Source: JAHDHW01 sp965220465 (GTDB lineage Bacteria; Bacteroidota; Bacteroidia; Chitinophagales; Saprospiraceae). From it: a stretch of DNA of 64,000 bases. Shown one piece after another: positions 23,657-33,027 of the stretch (position 1 is its first letter; each line of letters starts with the position of its first letter). Both the position numbers and the translations under genes were made by a program. The stretch covers positions 103,484-167,483 of the forward strand of contig CBDCPZ010000014.1 of assembly GCA_965220465.1 (NCBI GenBank), in the 5' to 3' direction. The notes below the pieces were generated by a model. The model was not told the DNA's origin. It ran no database searches and saw nothing but the letters and a program-made list of their open reading frames with translations.

Positions 23657-26152
23657 TTAATAAGATTTGTTAGGAAGAGGTTCAGTAGGTATTTTGCTTA
23701 CATCTATACATTTCGATATTTCGACACCTGTGATCTCAACTCTTCTTTCTTCTGAAGAATTCAAACCGAAAATGGCTCCCTCTCCGAACTTTGGAACTGA
23801 GCTTGGAGAAGTACTCGATCCACGGGGGTCAGGTACCACTCTAAGTTTTGCATATTCTTCAGGAGGAAGTTCACTTTTGAAATATTTCCGTATGCTATCA
23901 ATTCTTCTTTTTGACAATGCCGCATTATAACTTCCTGCATCTTGTGGCCCAATTGGGCTAGCAAAACCTCTGACTGTAATAGTAATTGAATCCCCTGGAG
24001 GAGTTAGTTTCAAATAAACCAATAAATCAGAAGTGAAATTTTCAAGTCTTTTCTGGCCAATATCTACATTTTTAAAAAATCGATTAACTCTTGCAGTATC
24101 AGCGCTCAGGCTATCAACGTTTACACCATACTTGGTTTTGTTTTTCTTCTTAAAAAAATTATAGAATAATTTTCTTTTTTTAGAATATGAACCTACCAAT
24201 TTCGAGTAATCCCTATCAGCTAAAGTATCCTTTTTAGTATGGGGACCAGGTTGGTCATTAGCAAAATACAGCTTGATGGATTTTAACGGTTGAAGCCTTT
24301 TACACAAATACAAGGTATCTTTTAAAGTAGTTGGCACAAAATCAACAATCTTGTCGGTCCGTGTCCTATCGCTTATATCTTCGTCATAACCTTTTTTTGT
24401 CCCAAGTATCTCGTATTTTTTACCAAAATTCAATTTAAAATTGTATTGTGAACTTGAACTGTTTTCATTATAAGGTGGATCTGCTGACCCTGTCTCTCCA
24501 ACTAAATTAACAGCAACTTTACAACCCGGCAAGAGGTCGCCCGTAGCTTTATCAATCGTAACCACATCAACGTCTATCACTGGTTCAAGGAAAAGATCAA
24601 CGGTATCACATGCTCCTCCTTTCGCTTCTATTGTATTGAATTCCTTCAAATCTGGAAGCCATCTGTCAGCCTTTTTACCATCAACAGAATAGGATCGGTC
24701 GAAACCGACAAAGAAACTGTAAATATGACTATCCGTTTTGGATTGTTTCTTTGGGGTATTCATATTAGTTTCATTTAACACAACTTCAGTCCCAAATAAT
24801 GGCAAATCAGTTAACGCATTAAATGTTCTTACCTCCAGACAGATCTGAGGTATTCGATAAATATCATTGCATACACAAAGGCTATCTAAAGGGTCACAAG
24901 AACCACCGGGACGATTGGAAGATATATAAGCAGCCGAGCCTTGCGGATTTATAGTGTAATACATCTCATCGTAACTGGAATTCAGCGGTGTACCCATACC
25001 ATTAATTTCCCCCCACTCGCTTCCATTTTTCGAAATACTATAAATATCAAATCCTCCTAAATTTCGTAAACCATTAGAACTGAAATACAACGTTTGCGTT
25101 GGAGTATGAAAAAATGGAGTAATATCTTCTTCTTCTGAATTGACTGCTGAGATATAGCCGGGAACACCCCATTCTCCGTTTTCTTCCCTAAAGCTGCACC
25201 AAATGTTTAAATCCCGATAATTATCAGTAGTATCAACCAAGCGGTCGGTAACAAAGAAAAGAACCTCTTTTCCCGATTCATTATCAATGCCTATTGAAGG
25301 CTGAGTGGTCGTATAAGTATCCGAATTAATCTGGTTGGAAAGACTATCGACAGGTCCCCATTGATCGCCGTTTTTATCTCTAAAATAGATTTTACAATGC
25401 ATATCCGTAACATTGACATTATTACACATGGTGTAATACATCCGTGTTTGATCTGCATTAAAAGCTACATTCCCGGTATGCATATTCTCTTTAAGATTAT
25501 AATCTTCCGCAACCTGATTTCCATCATGAATCTGATCAGAAGTATAAATCCTTGACAATGGAGGAATCGGTTCGTATTTATTATTTGTTGTAAATCTTAC
25601 GGAAGAATAATAGAGTATACTATCATATTCAAAGGGTCCAAACTCAGAGTTTGGAGTATTTACAATGGTATCAAGATGTTGAACAATCGTTCCATTTTCA
25701 ACAACTGTGTTAGCCCACTTACAATCAATGATTTCTTTATTAGCTTTTTCGGTATAACTCTCATTCACAAAAGCTGCGTCCCTTTCAATAAAGCTCTCAA
25801 AAACCTGAATTGCCTCTTCATAACGAGCCTGGCTTTTCAATACGGTTCCGAGATAATAATTAGTCAACCGATAGCGATTTTGCCCAATGGAATCTTTCAA
25901 TACTTCCTTGTAGTATTGTTCAGCTAATGAATATATTCTAAAATGACGGGCAGATTCAGCAGCCTGGAAGTAATTGTCGGAATTTTTGTCATCCGCCTGA
26001 TTGATAATTTTATTGTAAAATTCCAACGATCGTGCAAAATCTTTTTCGTCAGTTGCTTTTACAGCTTCTTCCTTGAATCGTTTCAATGATTGTGCGTCAA
26101 CAGAACCTGCAGACCAGATTACAACCAAAAGGAAAATGTATAGTTTATTCAT
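23657..26152 (-). CDS. TPR / PD40 / OmpA-family outer-membrane-linked protein
   Basis: I place the start at the ATG at 26152, which opens a signal peptide (MNKLYIFLLVVIWSAGSVDA) and leaves 32 bp after porP. A start at 26212 would overlap porP and lack a signal sequence at the N terminus. The protein has ~831 residues. The N-terminal ~150 are TPR-like (ARSLEFYNKII, AEQYYKEVLKD, EEAIQVFESFI). The middle holds PD40-type beta-propeller motifs (YYSSVRF, LYFSSNG, GFDIYSI, AYISSNRPGG). A carboxypeptidase-regulatory-like segment comes next, then an OmpA-like C terminus (ITITVRGFASPIG, NAALSKRRIDSIRKYF, ERRVEITGVEI). Such proteins anchor to peptidoglycan and often sit beside PorP/SprF. A role linking the T9SS accessory protein or adhesin to the wall is inferred. 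Confidence 0.88.
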   Translation of the reverse strand: MNKLYIFLLVVIWSAGSVDAQSLKRFKEEAVKATDEKDFARSLEFYNKIINQADDKNSDNYFQAAESARHFRIYSLAEQYYKEVLKDSIGQNRYRLTNYYLGTVLKSQARYEEAIQVFESFIERDAAFVNESYTEKANKEIIDCKWANTVVENGTIVQHLDTIVNTPNSEFGPFEYDSILYYSSVRFTTNNKYEPIPPLSRIYTSDQIHDGNQVAEDYNLKENMHTGNVAFNADQTRMYYTMCNNVNVTDMHCKIYFRDKNGDQWGPVDSLSNQINSDTYTTTQPSIGIDNESGKEVLFFVTDRLVDTTDNYRDLNIWCSFREENGEWGVPGYISAVNSEEEDITPFFHTPTQTLYFSSNGLRNLGGFDIYSISKNGSEWGEINGMGTPLNSSYDEMYYTINPQGSAAYISSNRPGGSCDPLDSLCVCNDIYRIPQICLEVRTFNALTDLPLFGTEVVLNETNMNTPKKQSKTDSHIYSFFVGFDRSYSVDGKKADRWLPDLKEFNTIEAKGGACDTVDLFLEPVIDVDVVTIDKATGDLLPGCKVAVNLVGETGSADPPYNENSSSSQYNFKLNFGKKYEILGTKKGYDEDISDRTRTDKIVDFVPTTLKDTLYLCKRLQPLKSIKLYFANDQPGPHTKKDTLADRDYSKLVGSYSKKRKLFYNFFKKKNKTKYGVNVDSLSADTARVNRFFKNVDIGQKRLENFTSDLLVYLKLTPPGDSITITVRGFASPIGPQDAGSYNAALSKRRIDSIRKYFKSELPPEEYAKLRVVPDPRGSSTSPSSVPKFGEGAIFGLNSSEERRVEITGVEISKCIDVSKIPTEPLPNKSY

Positions 26153-26184
26153 AATCACCTGATTTTCTCTTGTCTTTTTTAGAA

Positions 26185-27273
26185 TTATAAATAAGTTGGG
26201 CAAGTAGGACAAATTGGATCCGCTATTGCTTTTTTGAAAATATAAATCAAAGAAAATTCCGGCCCGCCTAATCCTCCGGTTGCAACATCAAATGCTGAAA
26301 TATTCAGATCATAACTTAAACCAAACTGCCACGAATTAATATTTAATTGAAAATAGGGAATCAAAGCATCGCCATTATTAAAGCCATTGTTAAATCGATA
26401 CCCGAATCCGGCGCCAATTGCCCATTCATGAGTCAATATATTATTGAAATGAAATTTGACACCTCCGTTAATTACATGCTCTCTGTAAGGTGTTTGATAT
26501 TGCCCCATTGCATTTACCATTAAATCCAACCGCTGAGCAACTTCAAAGATCCCGATACCATAAAAATTTAATCGCATTGGGTATCTAAAATTATCCTGAT
26601 CATAAAAATTACGCTTAGGTTGATTGATATGAAAAAGACCGCCACCAACATCAATAGTCGTTCTGGATTTACGCGCAGAACCATTACTTCTTTTTTTATC
26701 TTTATTGCTCTTAAAATGCCAGTTTAGACCCGCTGAAAAGTCAGCATAGAATACTGTTTTGCTATCAAAAGCCTCATTGTTAGGTAAGGTCGGATCATAA
26801 AATTTACCATTGTACTGGTCATCAAATCTAAGATCTACATCACTGAAAGCACGCTGATAGCCAGCGAGTTGCAAACCAAAAGTCAAAAACTGAGTTTTTG
26901 TAAGTTTTTGCGTATAAGATCCATTTAGCCCCAATTGAGTGTTGCTCAACTTTGCATCTCCTGCATGATCATAATTAAATACAACACCAACGCTGAAAAA
27001 GTTAGCGCTTCCGTCTTTTCCTGAAAAACGCTTATCAAATCCTCCATAAACGGTCCGATAAGTAATCGGGATATCATACCATTGAGATCGATAATTGACA
27101 GTAAATCGCATATCACCATCAAAGACGCCAGTTAATGCTGGACTCCGTTGGAAGGGAGCATTATAAAATTGTGAAAAGTGTATATCCTGAGCAAAAAGCC
27201 CTGATGATATCGAGACGAGTATTAGAAGCAGATAGAAATATCTGCAATGCAGTGTAGCTTTCAAAAAGTTCAT
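26185..27273 (-). CDS. PorP/SprF-family type IX secretion membrane protein
   Basis: This 362-residue protein has a signal peptide (cleavage after LFAQ, ~residue 29) followed by the family's opening motif DIHFSQFYNAPFQRSPALTG. Conserved segments FTVNYRSQW, GLQLAGYQ and GGVKFHFN, and the usual ~300-370 residue length, support the PorP/SprF assignment. It is predicted to be an outer-membrane beta-barrel. It heads the operon with the OmpA-like gene and the SprB-like adhesin. Paralogues like this are typically dedicated partners for one neighbouring adhesin, rather than the core PorP; which role applies here cannot be decided from this window. Confidence 0.92.
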   Translation of the reverse strand: MNFLKATLHCRYFYLLLILVSISSGLFAQDIHFSQFYNAPFQRSPALTGVFDGDMRFTVNYRSQWYDIPITYRTVYGGFDKRFSGKDGSANFFSVGVVFNYDHAGDAKLSNTQLGLNGSYTQKLTKTQFLTFGLQLAGYQRAFSDVDLRFDDQYNGKFYDPTLPNNEAFDSKTVFYADFSAGLNWHFKSNKDKKRSNGSARKSRTTIDVGGGLFHINQPKRNFYDQDNFRYPMRLNFYGIGIFEVAQRLDLMVNAMGQYQTPYREHVINGGVKFHFNNILTHEWAIGAGFGYRFNNGFNNGDALIPYFQLNINSWQFGLSYDLNISAFDVATGGLGGPEFSLIYIFKKAIADPICPTCPTYL

Positions 27274-27766
27274 AGTCCAAGTTTTAAAACTAAGTTTTTG
27301 TTTTATACTAAAGGGGGATCCATATTAAATCCTAATATTGAGCCGAATATTTCAAATTTAAGTGAATGCCTTAAATCGGTAAACTCAATTATTGTTGTTC
27401 AAATAGATTACTAAATTCAAGAAAAAGGAGGAATGTGTATTCTCAAAAGTTTTTGCGAATTATACAGGAGGCTGATTTTTTTTCTATTAAAATACACAAA
27501 AAAGTATTAAAACTAATTTCTGTATATAAAAAAAAGAATTATTCACACGGTTTCAATATACAATAATCCGTCTTTTTTAAACAAAATCCAAATTTTCAAT
27601 AATTTTTCCCTTATATCAAATAGCTATAAAATTAAATACTAAAAGCACTCATTTATAGATAATTGAAAGCGATTAAAGAAAGGGATAGGCTTATTTTCTT
27701 TTTTGCAAAAATTTCACATCAATATAAAACTTATACTTTTAATACAAAAAATCAATATTTATTTTT
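27274..27766. other. AT-rich intergenic region between the SprF-type operon and the CAP gene
   Basis: No credible gene is visible. The right end is very A/T-rich. The only recognisable signal is a TAAATTTG box for the porP operon. Confidence 0.65.
27353..27360 (-). promoter_or_regulatory. Possible -7 element (TAAATTTG) of the porP/sprF operon
   Basis: The minus strand reads TAAATTTG, matching TAnnTTTG, 80 bp before the porP ATG. A TTG lies upstream (27386-27388) but the 25-nt spacing is longer than the usual 17-23. Confidence 0.35.
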
Positions 27767-29242
27767 TCAATCCAAAGCAAAAAGCTGAACCCAACAATTA
27801 TTCATATCATCCATTTCCTGCCCCTTTAATTCATTCATATTTTCAATCATTCCGATTTTATAACAAGCTACATATTTCCAATGTGGTTCGAGCAAGGCTT
27901 TTCGATGTCCACGGCTGGAAACCCCAGCATCAATCAATAAAGCTACAACCGATTCTCTTGGAGAAGCCTCCCCTCCTACTAAGTTTTCATTTGGAGCAAA
28001 ATATCCGTTTTTATCAATATAATTTTTTAAGCCCGATCGTTTTATCCTGTCGAAAGGGTCTGATTTATCTGATCCTATATGCTCAAGCCTGTTGTTCGTT
28101 TTGTTGTCAAGCCCATGTGCTTTGGCAACATTGTATAATTTTTCGTTAGGCTGAAGCTGAGACAATGGCTCCATATTTTGCAATTCTTTTTCCAGATCTT
28201 TCACTGCACTTATAAAATCCTGGTCACCGGCTCGATATTCTTTTTCATACCTGATCGAATAGGATTTAACATATTGCAGGTAGCCTGATGGATTGGAACG
28301 CAGGAGATTGATTTCATCGACCATTTCTCTTTCTTCAGATGTCATAAAAGAAAAATCCCAGGCAGGATTGCTTTCCACATTCTCTAAAACTACCACCGGA
28401 CTTACTGTGATAGCTTCATTTTCAACATTCGAATTATTTAAAGGCTCAACTTCTTCATCTATTTCTACATCCTCGTCCATTTCTATATCTTCCTCAATGG
28501 AAAACCCAAACAATTGTATCCATACGTTTTTCACTTCTCCAACAGTTCCAACTTCATAGCAAGCAACAAATTCCCATCGCGGTTCCAGCAAATTAAGTCG
28601 GTTGATAGGATCTGCTTTTCCACCATCAATTAAAAGCGAGATTATCGACGTTCTGATGGATGAATAACCCGCGAAAAGATTTTCACTTCCATCCAATTCA
28701 GCACCATCACGAATACGTTGAAAAGGATGAGAACCATCACTACCAATAGGATTTACTTTTTTCATCTCCACCAAATCTTGCGCATGCAATTTTGCAACCT
28801 GATAGAGTCTGTAACCGGGCATGATTGCAGGCAAAGGTTCCATAGTTTGCAATTCGGCAATCAATTCAGTTGCAGCAGCCATTTCTCTGCTTTTTGCTTC
28901 AGCATCTTTTGAAGGATCCGCTACGAAAGTTTGAATATAATCATCGATAAATTGAGTATAAGCATGAGGATCGGCACGCAACAAATTAATCTCGTCAATC
29001 ATCCCTTTTTCCTCAATGGTCATATAATCCAGAGGGTTTTTAGGTTCTATAAAAACAATAGAATCTGCGGAAGGAATAGTATCAACGGAACTATATTCAT
29101 CCGGAATCGAAGAAATGTCATCCGGAATCTGAGTTTTTTTAACAGGTCGTTTTTCAACATCGCCAGTTTTAGCCTTGTTAACAGAATCACAGGCAGCTAC
29201 AAAAATCAGCAGACAAATCAAGTACACAGAGGTTTTCATCAT
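27767..29242 (-). CDS. Lipoprotein with two CAP (SCP/PR1) domains
   Basis: The protein has 491 residues. It opens with a lipoprotein signal (LLIFVAAC, lipid Cys at ~18) and a Lys-rich spacer. Two CAP domains follow, starting about residues 75 and 300 and each opening with the same motif (EEKGMIDEINLLRADP and EEREMVDEINLLRSNP). Each has a central AKxHxxD helix (VAKLHAQDLVEM; VAKAHGLDNKT), a downstream H/S motif (GSDGSHPFQRI; GSDKSDPFDRI) and a C-terminal CYxxG strand. The repeats are diverged copies joined by a Glu-rich linker. CAP domains in bacteria are mostly of unknown biochemistry; envelope binding or remodelling is possible. The tandem form is unusual. Two adjacent ATG codons (29242 and 29239) are both possible starts. 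Confidence 0.85.
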   Translation of the reverse strand: MMKTSVYLICLLIFVAACDSVNKAKTGDVEKRPVKKTQIPDDISSIPDEYSSVDTIPSADSIVFIEPKNPLDYMTIEEKGMIDEINLLRADPHAYTQFIDDYIQTFVADPSKDAEAKSREMAAATELIAELQTMEPLPAIMPGYRLYQVAKLHAQDLVEMKKVNPIGSDGSHPFQRIRDGAELDGSENLFAGYSSIRTSIISLLIDGGKADPINRLNLLEPRWEFVACYEVGTVGEVKNVWIQLFGFSIEEDIEMDEDVEIDEEVEPLNNSNVENEAITVSPVVVLENVESNPAWDFSFMTSEEREMVDEINLLRSNPSGYLQYVKSYSIRYEKEYRAGDQDFISAVKDLEKELQNMEPLSQLQPNEKLYNVAKAHGLDNKTNNRLEHIGSDKSDPFDRIKRSGLKNYIDKNGYFAPNENLVGGEASPRESVVALLIDAGVSSRGHRKALLEPHWKYVACYKIGMIENMNELKGQEMDDMNNCWVQLFALD

Positions 29243-29361
29243 TTAAACCGGTCCTTATATATTTTATAAATTTTTCAAAATCTAATATACTGAAAATCAG
29301 TAAACTTCAAAGAACAAAAACAACGATAGAATGAAATAAAATATCAGAAATGTATAAATCT

Positions 29362-29377
29362 GTTTATTTTAATAAAC
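29362..29377. promoter_or_regulatory. 16-bp palindrome in the CAP / LD-carboxypeptidase intergenic DNA
   Basis: GTTTATT and AATAAAC (29362-29368 and 29371-29377) form perfect 7-bp arms around TT. The site is 45 bp before the GTG at 29422. It could be an operator, or chance in AT-rich DNA. Confidence 0.3.
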
Positions 29378-29421
29378 AATCCTTATTTTGCTTCCAGTAC
29401 CATAATTTCAAATTTGAATAC

Positions 29422-30468
29422 GTGAATCGTAGATTATTTTCGAAAAGGTTAGCCAAAAGTGTTGCTGTATCAGGTTTTTCCTTTTCAACAAATCCATTTT
29501 TACTATACCAAAGAATGATCAAAAAACAAATTAAACCAAACCGTTTGAAAAAAGGAGACACCATTGGATTGATCGCTCCGGGCAGTTCGGTTACAGAAGA
29601 AAAATTAAATACAGCAATCACCAATCTCGAAAAACTGGGTTTCAAAGTTCATTTTACAAAAAACATCTTAGCGAAGCACGGTTATCTTGCCGGAACCGAT
29701 CAGCAAAGGCTTCATGATTTACACTTCATGTTTGGCAATCCATCTATCAATGGAATTTGGTGTATCCGTGGCGGCTATGGTTGCGGAAGACTACTGCCTG
29801 AGATTGATTATTCGATTATTCAAAAGAACCCAAAACCTTTGATTGGCTTTAGCGACGTAACTGCACTTTTACAGGCTATTCATTGCAAAACGGGGTTAAT
29901 TGGATTCCACGGTCCGGTTGCTGTTTCAGCATTCACTGATTATACGAGCAGCCAGTTTCAGTCTGTTTTGATGGAACCAAAAGCTACATTTCAAATCAAA
30001 ATAGCAAATGAAAATGATCAAAAAGATAACTCTGCTTTCCAAACTAAAATCATCAAATCCGGAATAGCAAAAGGACAAATTGCTGGAGGAAACCTCTCTT
30101 TATTGGCATCTCTTTGCGGCACTAAATACCAATTGAATGCTAAAGATAAAATCATTTTTTTGGAAGATATTGGCGAAAAACCTTACCGCATTGACCGAAT
30201 GCTCACTCAGCTTTTACAAGCTTGCAATTTAGAAGAAGCATCAGCGATCGCTTTAGGTATTTTTGATAATTGCGAAGCTAAAGAAGGAGAAGATTCTTTA
30301 ACACTCATAGAAACCCTGGAAGATCGTCTCGGAACCTTAGGAATTCCGGTTATTTATGGCCTTTCGTTCGGACACATTGATGATCAGTTTACTTTCCCTA
30401 TTGGAATCGAGGTTGAATTAGATACTGAAAAACAAACAATCACTTTGCTCGAAACCGCTGTCATTTAG
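29422..30468 (+). CDS. LD-carboxypeptidase (peptidase family S66)
   Basis: It cleaves the L,D bond of murein tetrapeptides. The S66 landmarks are present: KKGDTIGLIAPGS at the front, RGGYGCGRLLPEID, the nucleophile Ser in LIGFSDVTAL, the Glu in FLEDIGEKPYRIDRML and the His in SFGHIDDQFTFPIG. I prefer the GTG start at 29422 because it yields NRRLFSKRLAKSVAVSGFSF, which resembles a twin-arginine signal peptide with an RRxF motif. The alternative ATG at 29515 gives a 317-residue cytoplasmic enzyme of normal family length. The gene is followed after 51 bp by a dipeptide epimerase, so the pair probably recycles cell-wall peptides. Function is confident; the start and cellular location are not. Confidence 0.9.
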   Translation: MNRRLFSKRLAKSVAVSGFSFSTNPFLLYQRMIKKQIKPNRLKKGDTIGLIAPGSSVTEEKLNTAITNLEKLGFKVHFTKNILAKHGYLAGTDQQRLHDLHFMFGNPSINGIWCIRGGYGCGRLLPEIDYSIIQKNPKPLIGFSDVTALLQAIHCKTGLIGFHGPVAVSAFTDYTSSQFQSVLMEPKATFQIKIANENDQKDNSAFQTKIIKSGIAKGQIAGGNLSLLASLCGTKYQLNAKDKIIFLEDIGEKPYRIDRMLTQLLQACNLEEASAIALGIFDNCEAKEGEDSLTLIETLEDRLGTLGIPVIYGLSFGHIDDQFTFPIGIEVELDTEKQTITLLETAVI

Positions 30469-30519
30469 CTCCCATTTTTTGAATATGAAAATCAAAAAGC
30501 CCCAAACTTGTTATAAACA

Positions 30520-31539
30520 ATGAAGCTCATTTTACACACTTTCAACCTAAAACTCAAACATACTTTCACCATTTCCAGAAGGTCTTTTGATTCTTTACAA
30601 AACCTTATTGTAGAACTGAATCACGATGGAATTTCAGGCTTTGGCGAAGCAACTCACAATCCGTATTATGAGAATACTGAAATCGAAAAACTGATCTCTA
30701 AACTCGAATCCTTGCGCTCCGTTATCGAAAATGCATCATTTGAAAATCCAAAAGGTTTTTGGAATAAAATGTTCCCTTTACTTGCTGATTTTCCTTTTGC
30801 GTTGTGCGCGCTTGATGTAGCAATGCATGATTGGTTTGCCCGAAAAGCCGAAAAACCTTTGTATGATTTTTGGGGATTAAATTTGAAAAACATTCCAAAA
30901 ACGAGTTTTACACTAGGTATCGATACTCCCGAAAACATGATCAAAAGAATGAATGAAATGCCCTGGGATTGTTACAAAATCAAACTCGGTACATCAAATG
31001 ACCTCCAACTGGTTAAAACCCTTCGTGAACACACAAAAGCTAAATTTAGAGTAGACGCCAACTGCGCCTGGACAGTTGAGGAAACGATTGAAAAGTCTCA
31101 TCAATTGAAAGATTTAGGGATCGAATTTATTGAACAACCGCTTCCTGCCGATCAATGGAAATCGATGGAAAAAGTTTTTCAAAAAAGTGCTTTGCCACTA
31201 ATCGCTGATGAAAGTTGTTTGTCTGAAAAAGATATTGAAAAATGCGTTGACAGATTTCATGGTATCAATATTAAAGTCATGAAGTGCGGCGGCCTGACTC
31301 CCGCTTTGAAGATGATCGAAAAAGCTCGAAAGAATAATTTAAAAGTAATGGTTGGCTGTATGACCGAATCAACGGTTGGAATTTCGGCGATTGCTCATTT
31401 GTTGCCTTTGCTTGATTATGCAGATATGGACGGCCCTTTATTTTTAAAAAAGGATATTACAACCGGTATTAAAATTACTAACAAAGGCATTATTTTTCCA
31501 AAGGAACATGGAACCGGTGTGACCCTTCTGACCAAATAA
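30520..31539 (+). CDS. Dipeptide epimerase (L-Ala-D/L-Glu type, enolase superfamily)
   Basis: This 339-residue protein has the muconate-lactonizing subgroup layout. The KxK catalytic motif is CYKIKLG (K153/K155). Metal ligands are in RVDANCAW, IEQPLP and ADES. The second catalytic Lys is in NIKVMKCGG, and DMDGP near residue 308 is the Asp motif used by dipeptide epimerases to hold the substrate's amino group. It epimerises L-Ala-D-Glu from murein to L-Ala-L-Glu so peptidases can degrade it. The LD-carboxypeptidase just upstream supports that role. No signal peptide is seen, so it is cytoplasmic. Substrate preference could be a different dipeptide. Confidence 0.9.
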   Translation: MKLILHTFNLKLKHTFTISRRSFDSLQNLIVELNHDGISGFGEATHNPYYENTEIEKLISKLESLRSVIENASFENPKGFWNKMFPLLADFPFALCALDVAMHDWFARKAEKPLYDFWGLNLKNIPKTSFTLGIDTPENMIKRMNEMPWDCYKIKLGTSNDLQLVKTLREHTKAKFRVDANCAWTVEETIEKSHQLKDLGIEFIEQPLPADQWKSMEKVFQKSALPLIADESCLSEKDIEKCVDRFHGINIKVMKCGGLTPALKMIEKARKNNLKVMVGCMTESTVGISAIAHLLPLLDYADMDGPLFLKKDITTGIKITNKGIIFPKEHGTGVTLLTK

Positions 31540-31609
31540 GGTTCTACGATTTCTGACTATCCTATTGTTTTTGGGATGGTCTGGAAACGATCTATTGTGA
31601 TGAACACTA

Positions 31610-31865
31610 ATGGAAATAAGTTTTATTAAAAAAAGAACACCTGAAGCAAGAGGTTTTTGATCTTTTCGATAGCTATGTACATAGCAAAATAGATCGTCGA
31701 GAGTTCAGGAATCAATTATCTAGCTGAAGGAAAAATATTGATTACAAGGCTTAAATTTATCCTGATGTTAAACATGGTTTTCACAACATCACAACTCCAA
31801 GGTATGATCAGGAAGCGGCTCTACTTGCCTGGCAACGCACAATAGATTTTTTAAAGAAAAACTAG
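31610..31865 (+). pseudogene. Remnant of a dienelactone hydrolase-family gene (internal deletion, stops)
   Basis: An ATG at 31610 gives MEISFIKKRTPEA. After a frameshift near 31645, LKQEVFDLFDSYVHSKIDRR continues until a TGA. After a second stop the same frame gives the family's C-terminal end, YPDVKHGFHN then TPRYDQEAALLAWQRTIDFL, finishing at TAG 31863-31865. The GFHN segment contains the catalytic-His region, but the middle of the enzyme (roughly 180 codons, including the Cys/Ser nucleophile and Asp) is missing. The gene is dead. The family identification rests on remembered motifs. Confidence 0.75.
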
Positions 31866-31880
31866 TGTAGTCAGCATTTT

Positions 31881-32978
31881 CTAATCCTCCGGAAACAGTG
31901 ATTTATCCAAGCCCGGAATGATTCGCAAAGCGTTTTTATAATATAACTTTTTTAGGATAGGGTCTGGCAAATTCAAGCCGTACATTTTCCAAAAAGCGTG
32001 ATATCTTTTATAATAAGGAAAATACTCATCATCACTTTCCAGTACCCGAAAGTAGGTTGGATATTCTTTTGGTTTCCAGGAATCTTTTCCAAATAATACT
32101 CGATCCTGATATTTTTCAAAAAAGCGATTCGCCATTCGCGGTTGCCGCCCTAGCTCAGCAATCACGGCTCCGATTCCCACATACATATTGGGCATTTCAT
32201 CAAGCAATTCGCCCAGTTTTTGTAAGTCATTGCCAAACCAACCCAAATGCGCTGCGATAAAAGTAGTGTTGGGATGTTTTTTAAAAATGTCATGCTGCTC
32301 CGAGATAATTTGCTCCCAGGAAGCCGGATTCTCAGGGCCACGTTTTCGTCGCGGACGGAGTTTGAGTTCCAACCAGCGTTCGTTTAAACTGTCATGGGGC
32401 TCCCAAAAAGATTTTGGGTCAGCAGAGTGGATCAAAACCGGAATTCCGAGCTCTCCGCATTTTGCCCAAACCGGATCGATTCTGGGATCATTGATCGGAA
32501 TTCTATTACCTGCTTTGTCAAGATTGGACATGCCCTGGCTTTTGTATATTTTCAAGCCTTTTGCTCCGTTTTTAAAATCATACTCAATCTGCTTGATCGT
32601 TTCGACCGCCCAGTCTGGTTCATCAATGCTCCTTAATTCAATATTGGTAAAAACTATAATACGGTTTTCAAATCCTTGTTTTTTAGTATTGTCGGTCATA
32701 TTTTTCAATCGCTCTCCTCCCCTGCCGCTCAGGTTGACCATGATCGCCATATTCATAGAATCCATAGGTCGAATCAAATCATTAAGATCCATCTCTTCCA
32801 TTTTCCACTGGTGACTGTGCACATCGATAAAAGGAAATTTAGCATGTGTAATATTGTGTTCAGGAACAATCAATGTCGAAGGCGGATCGTAAGCTTCCCA
32901 GTCCATGCGCAAAGTGTCGACTTGTGCATTGCCAAAGGTTCCAAATAGTATGATTACCAGTATTGCAAATACTCTCAT
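31881..32978 (-). CDS. Secreted amidohydrolase-2 family metal-dependent hydrolase
   Basis: The protein has 365 residues with a signal peptide (MRVFAILVIILFGTFGNAQ). Metal-site motifs of the amidohydrolase superfamily are visible: FIDVHSHQW near residue 50, PVLIHSAD near 195, FIAAHLGW near 245 and LFGKDSW near 298. A TIM-barrel fold is expected. It lies 49 bp downstream of psuG on the same strand and may be cotranscribed. Family relatives act as decarboxylases or lactonases; the substrate here is unknown. Confidence 0.85.
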   Translation of the reverse strand: MRVFAILVIILFGTFGNAQVDTLRMDWEAYDPPSTLIVPEHNITHAKFPFIDVHSHQWKMEEMDLNDLIRPMDSMNMAIMVNLSGRGGERLKNMTDNTKKQGFENRIIVFTNIELRSIDEPDWAVETIKQIEYDFKNGAKGLKIYKSQGMSNLDKAGNRIPINDPRIDPVWAKCGELGIPVLIHSADPKSFWEPHDSLNERWLELKLRPRRKRGPENPASWEQIISEQHDIFKKHPNTTFIAAHLGWFGNDLQKLGELLDEMPNMYVGIGAVIAELGRQPRMANRFFEKYQDRVLFGKDSWKPKEYPTYFRVLESDDEYFPYYKRYHAFWKMYGLNLPDPILKKLYYKNALRIIPGLDKSLFPED

Positions 32979-33027
32979 TTTTATTTTTTTTTATAAAATT
33001 ACTTGTTTCTTTTAAATGTACCTTGGG

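Noticed and set aside
27703..28149. Plus-strand 148-codon ORF
   Set aside because: It is antisense to the CAP lipoprotein gene, whose frame has clear domain motifs.
29380..29395. TATTTTG box as a promoter for the LD-carboxypeptidase
   Set aside because: It is one base short of TAnnTTTG and has no TTG at suitable spacing.
32188..32814. Plus-strand 208-codon ORF
   Set aside because: It is a long shadow of the amidohydrolase gene, which has metal-site motifs and a signal peptide.
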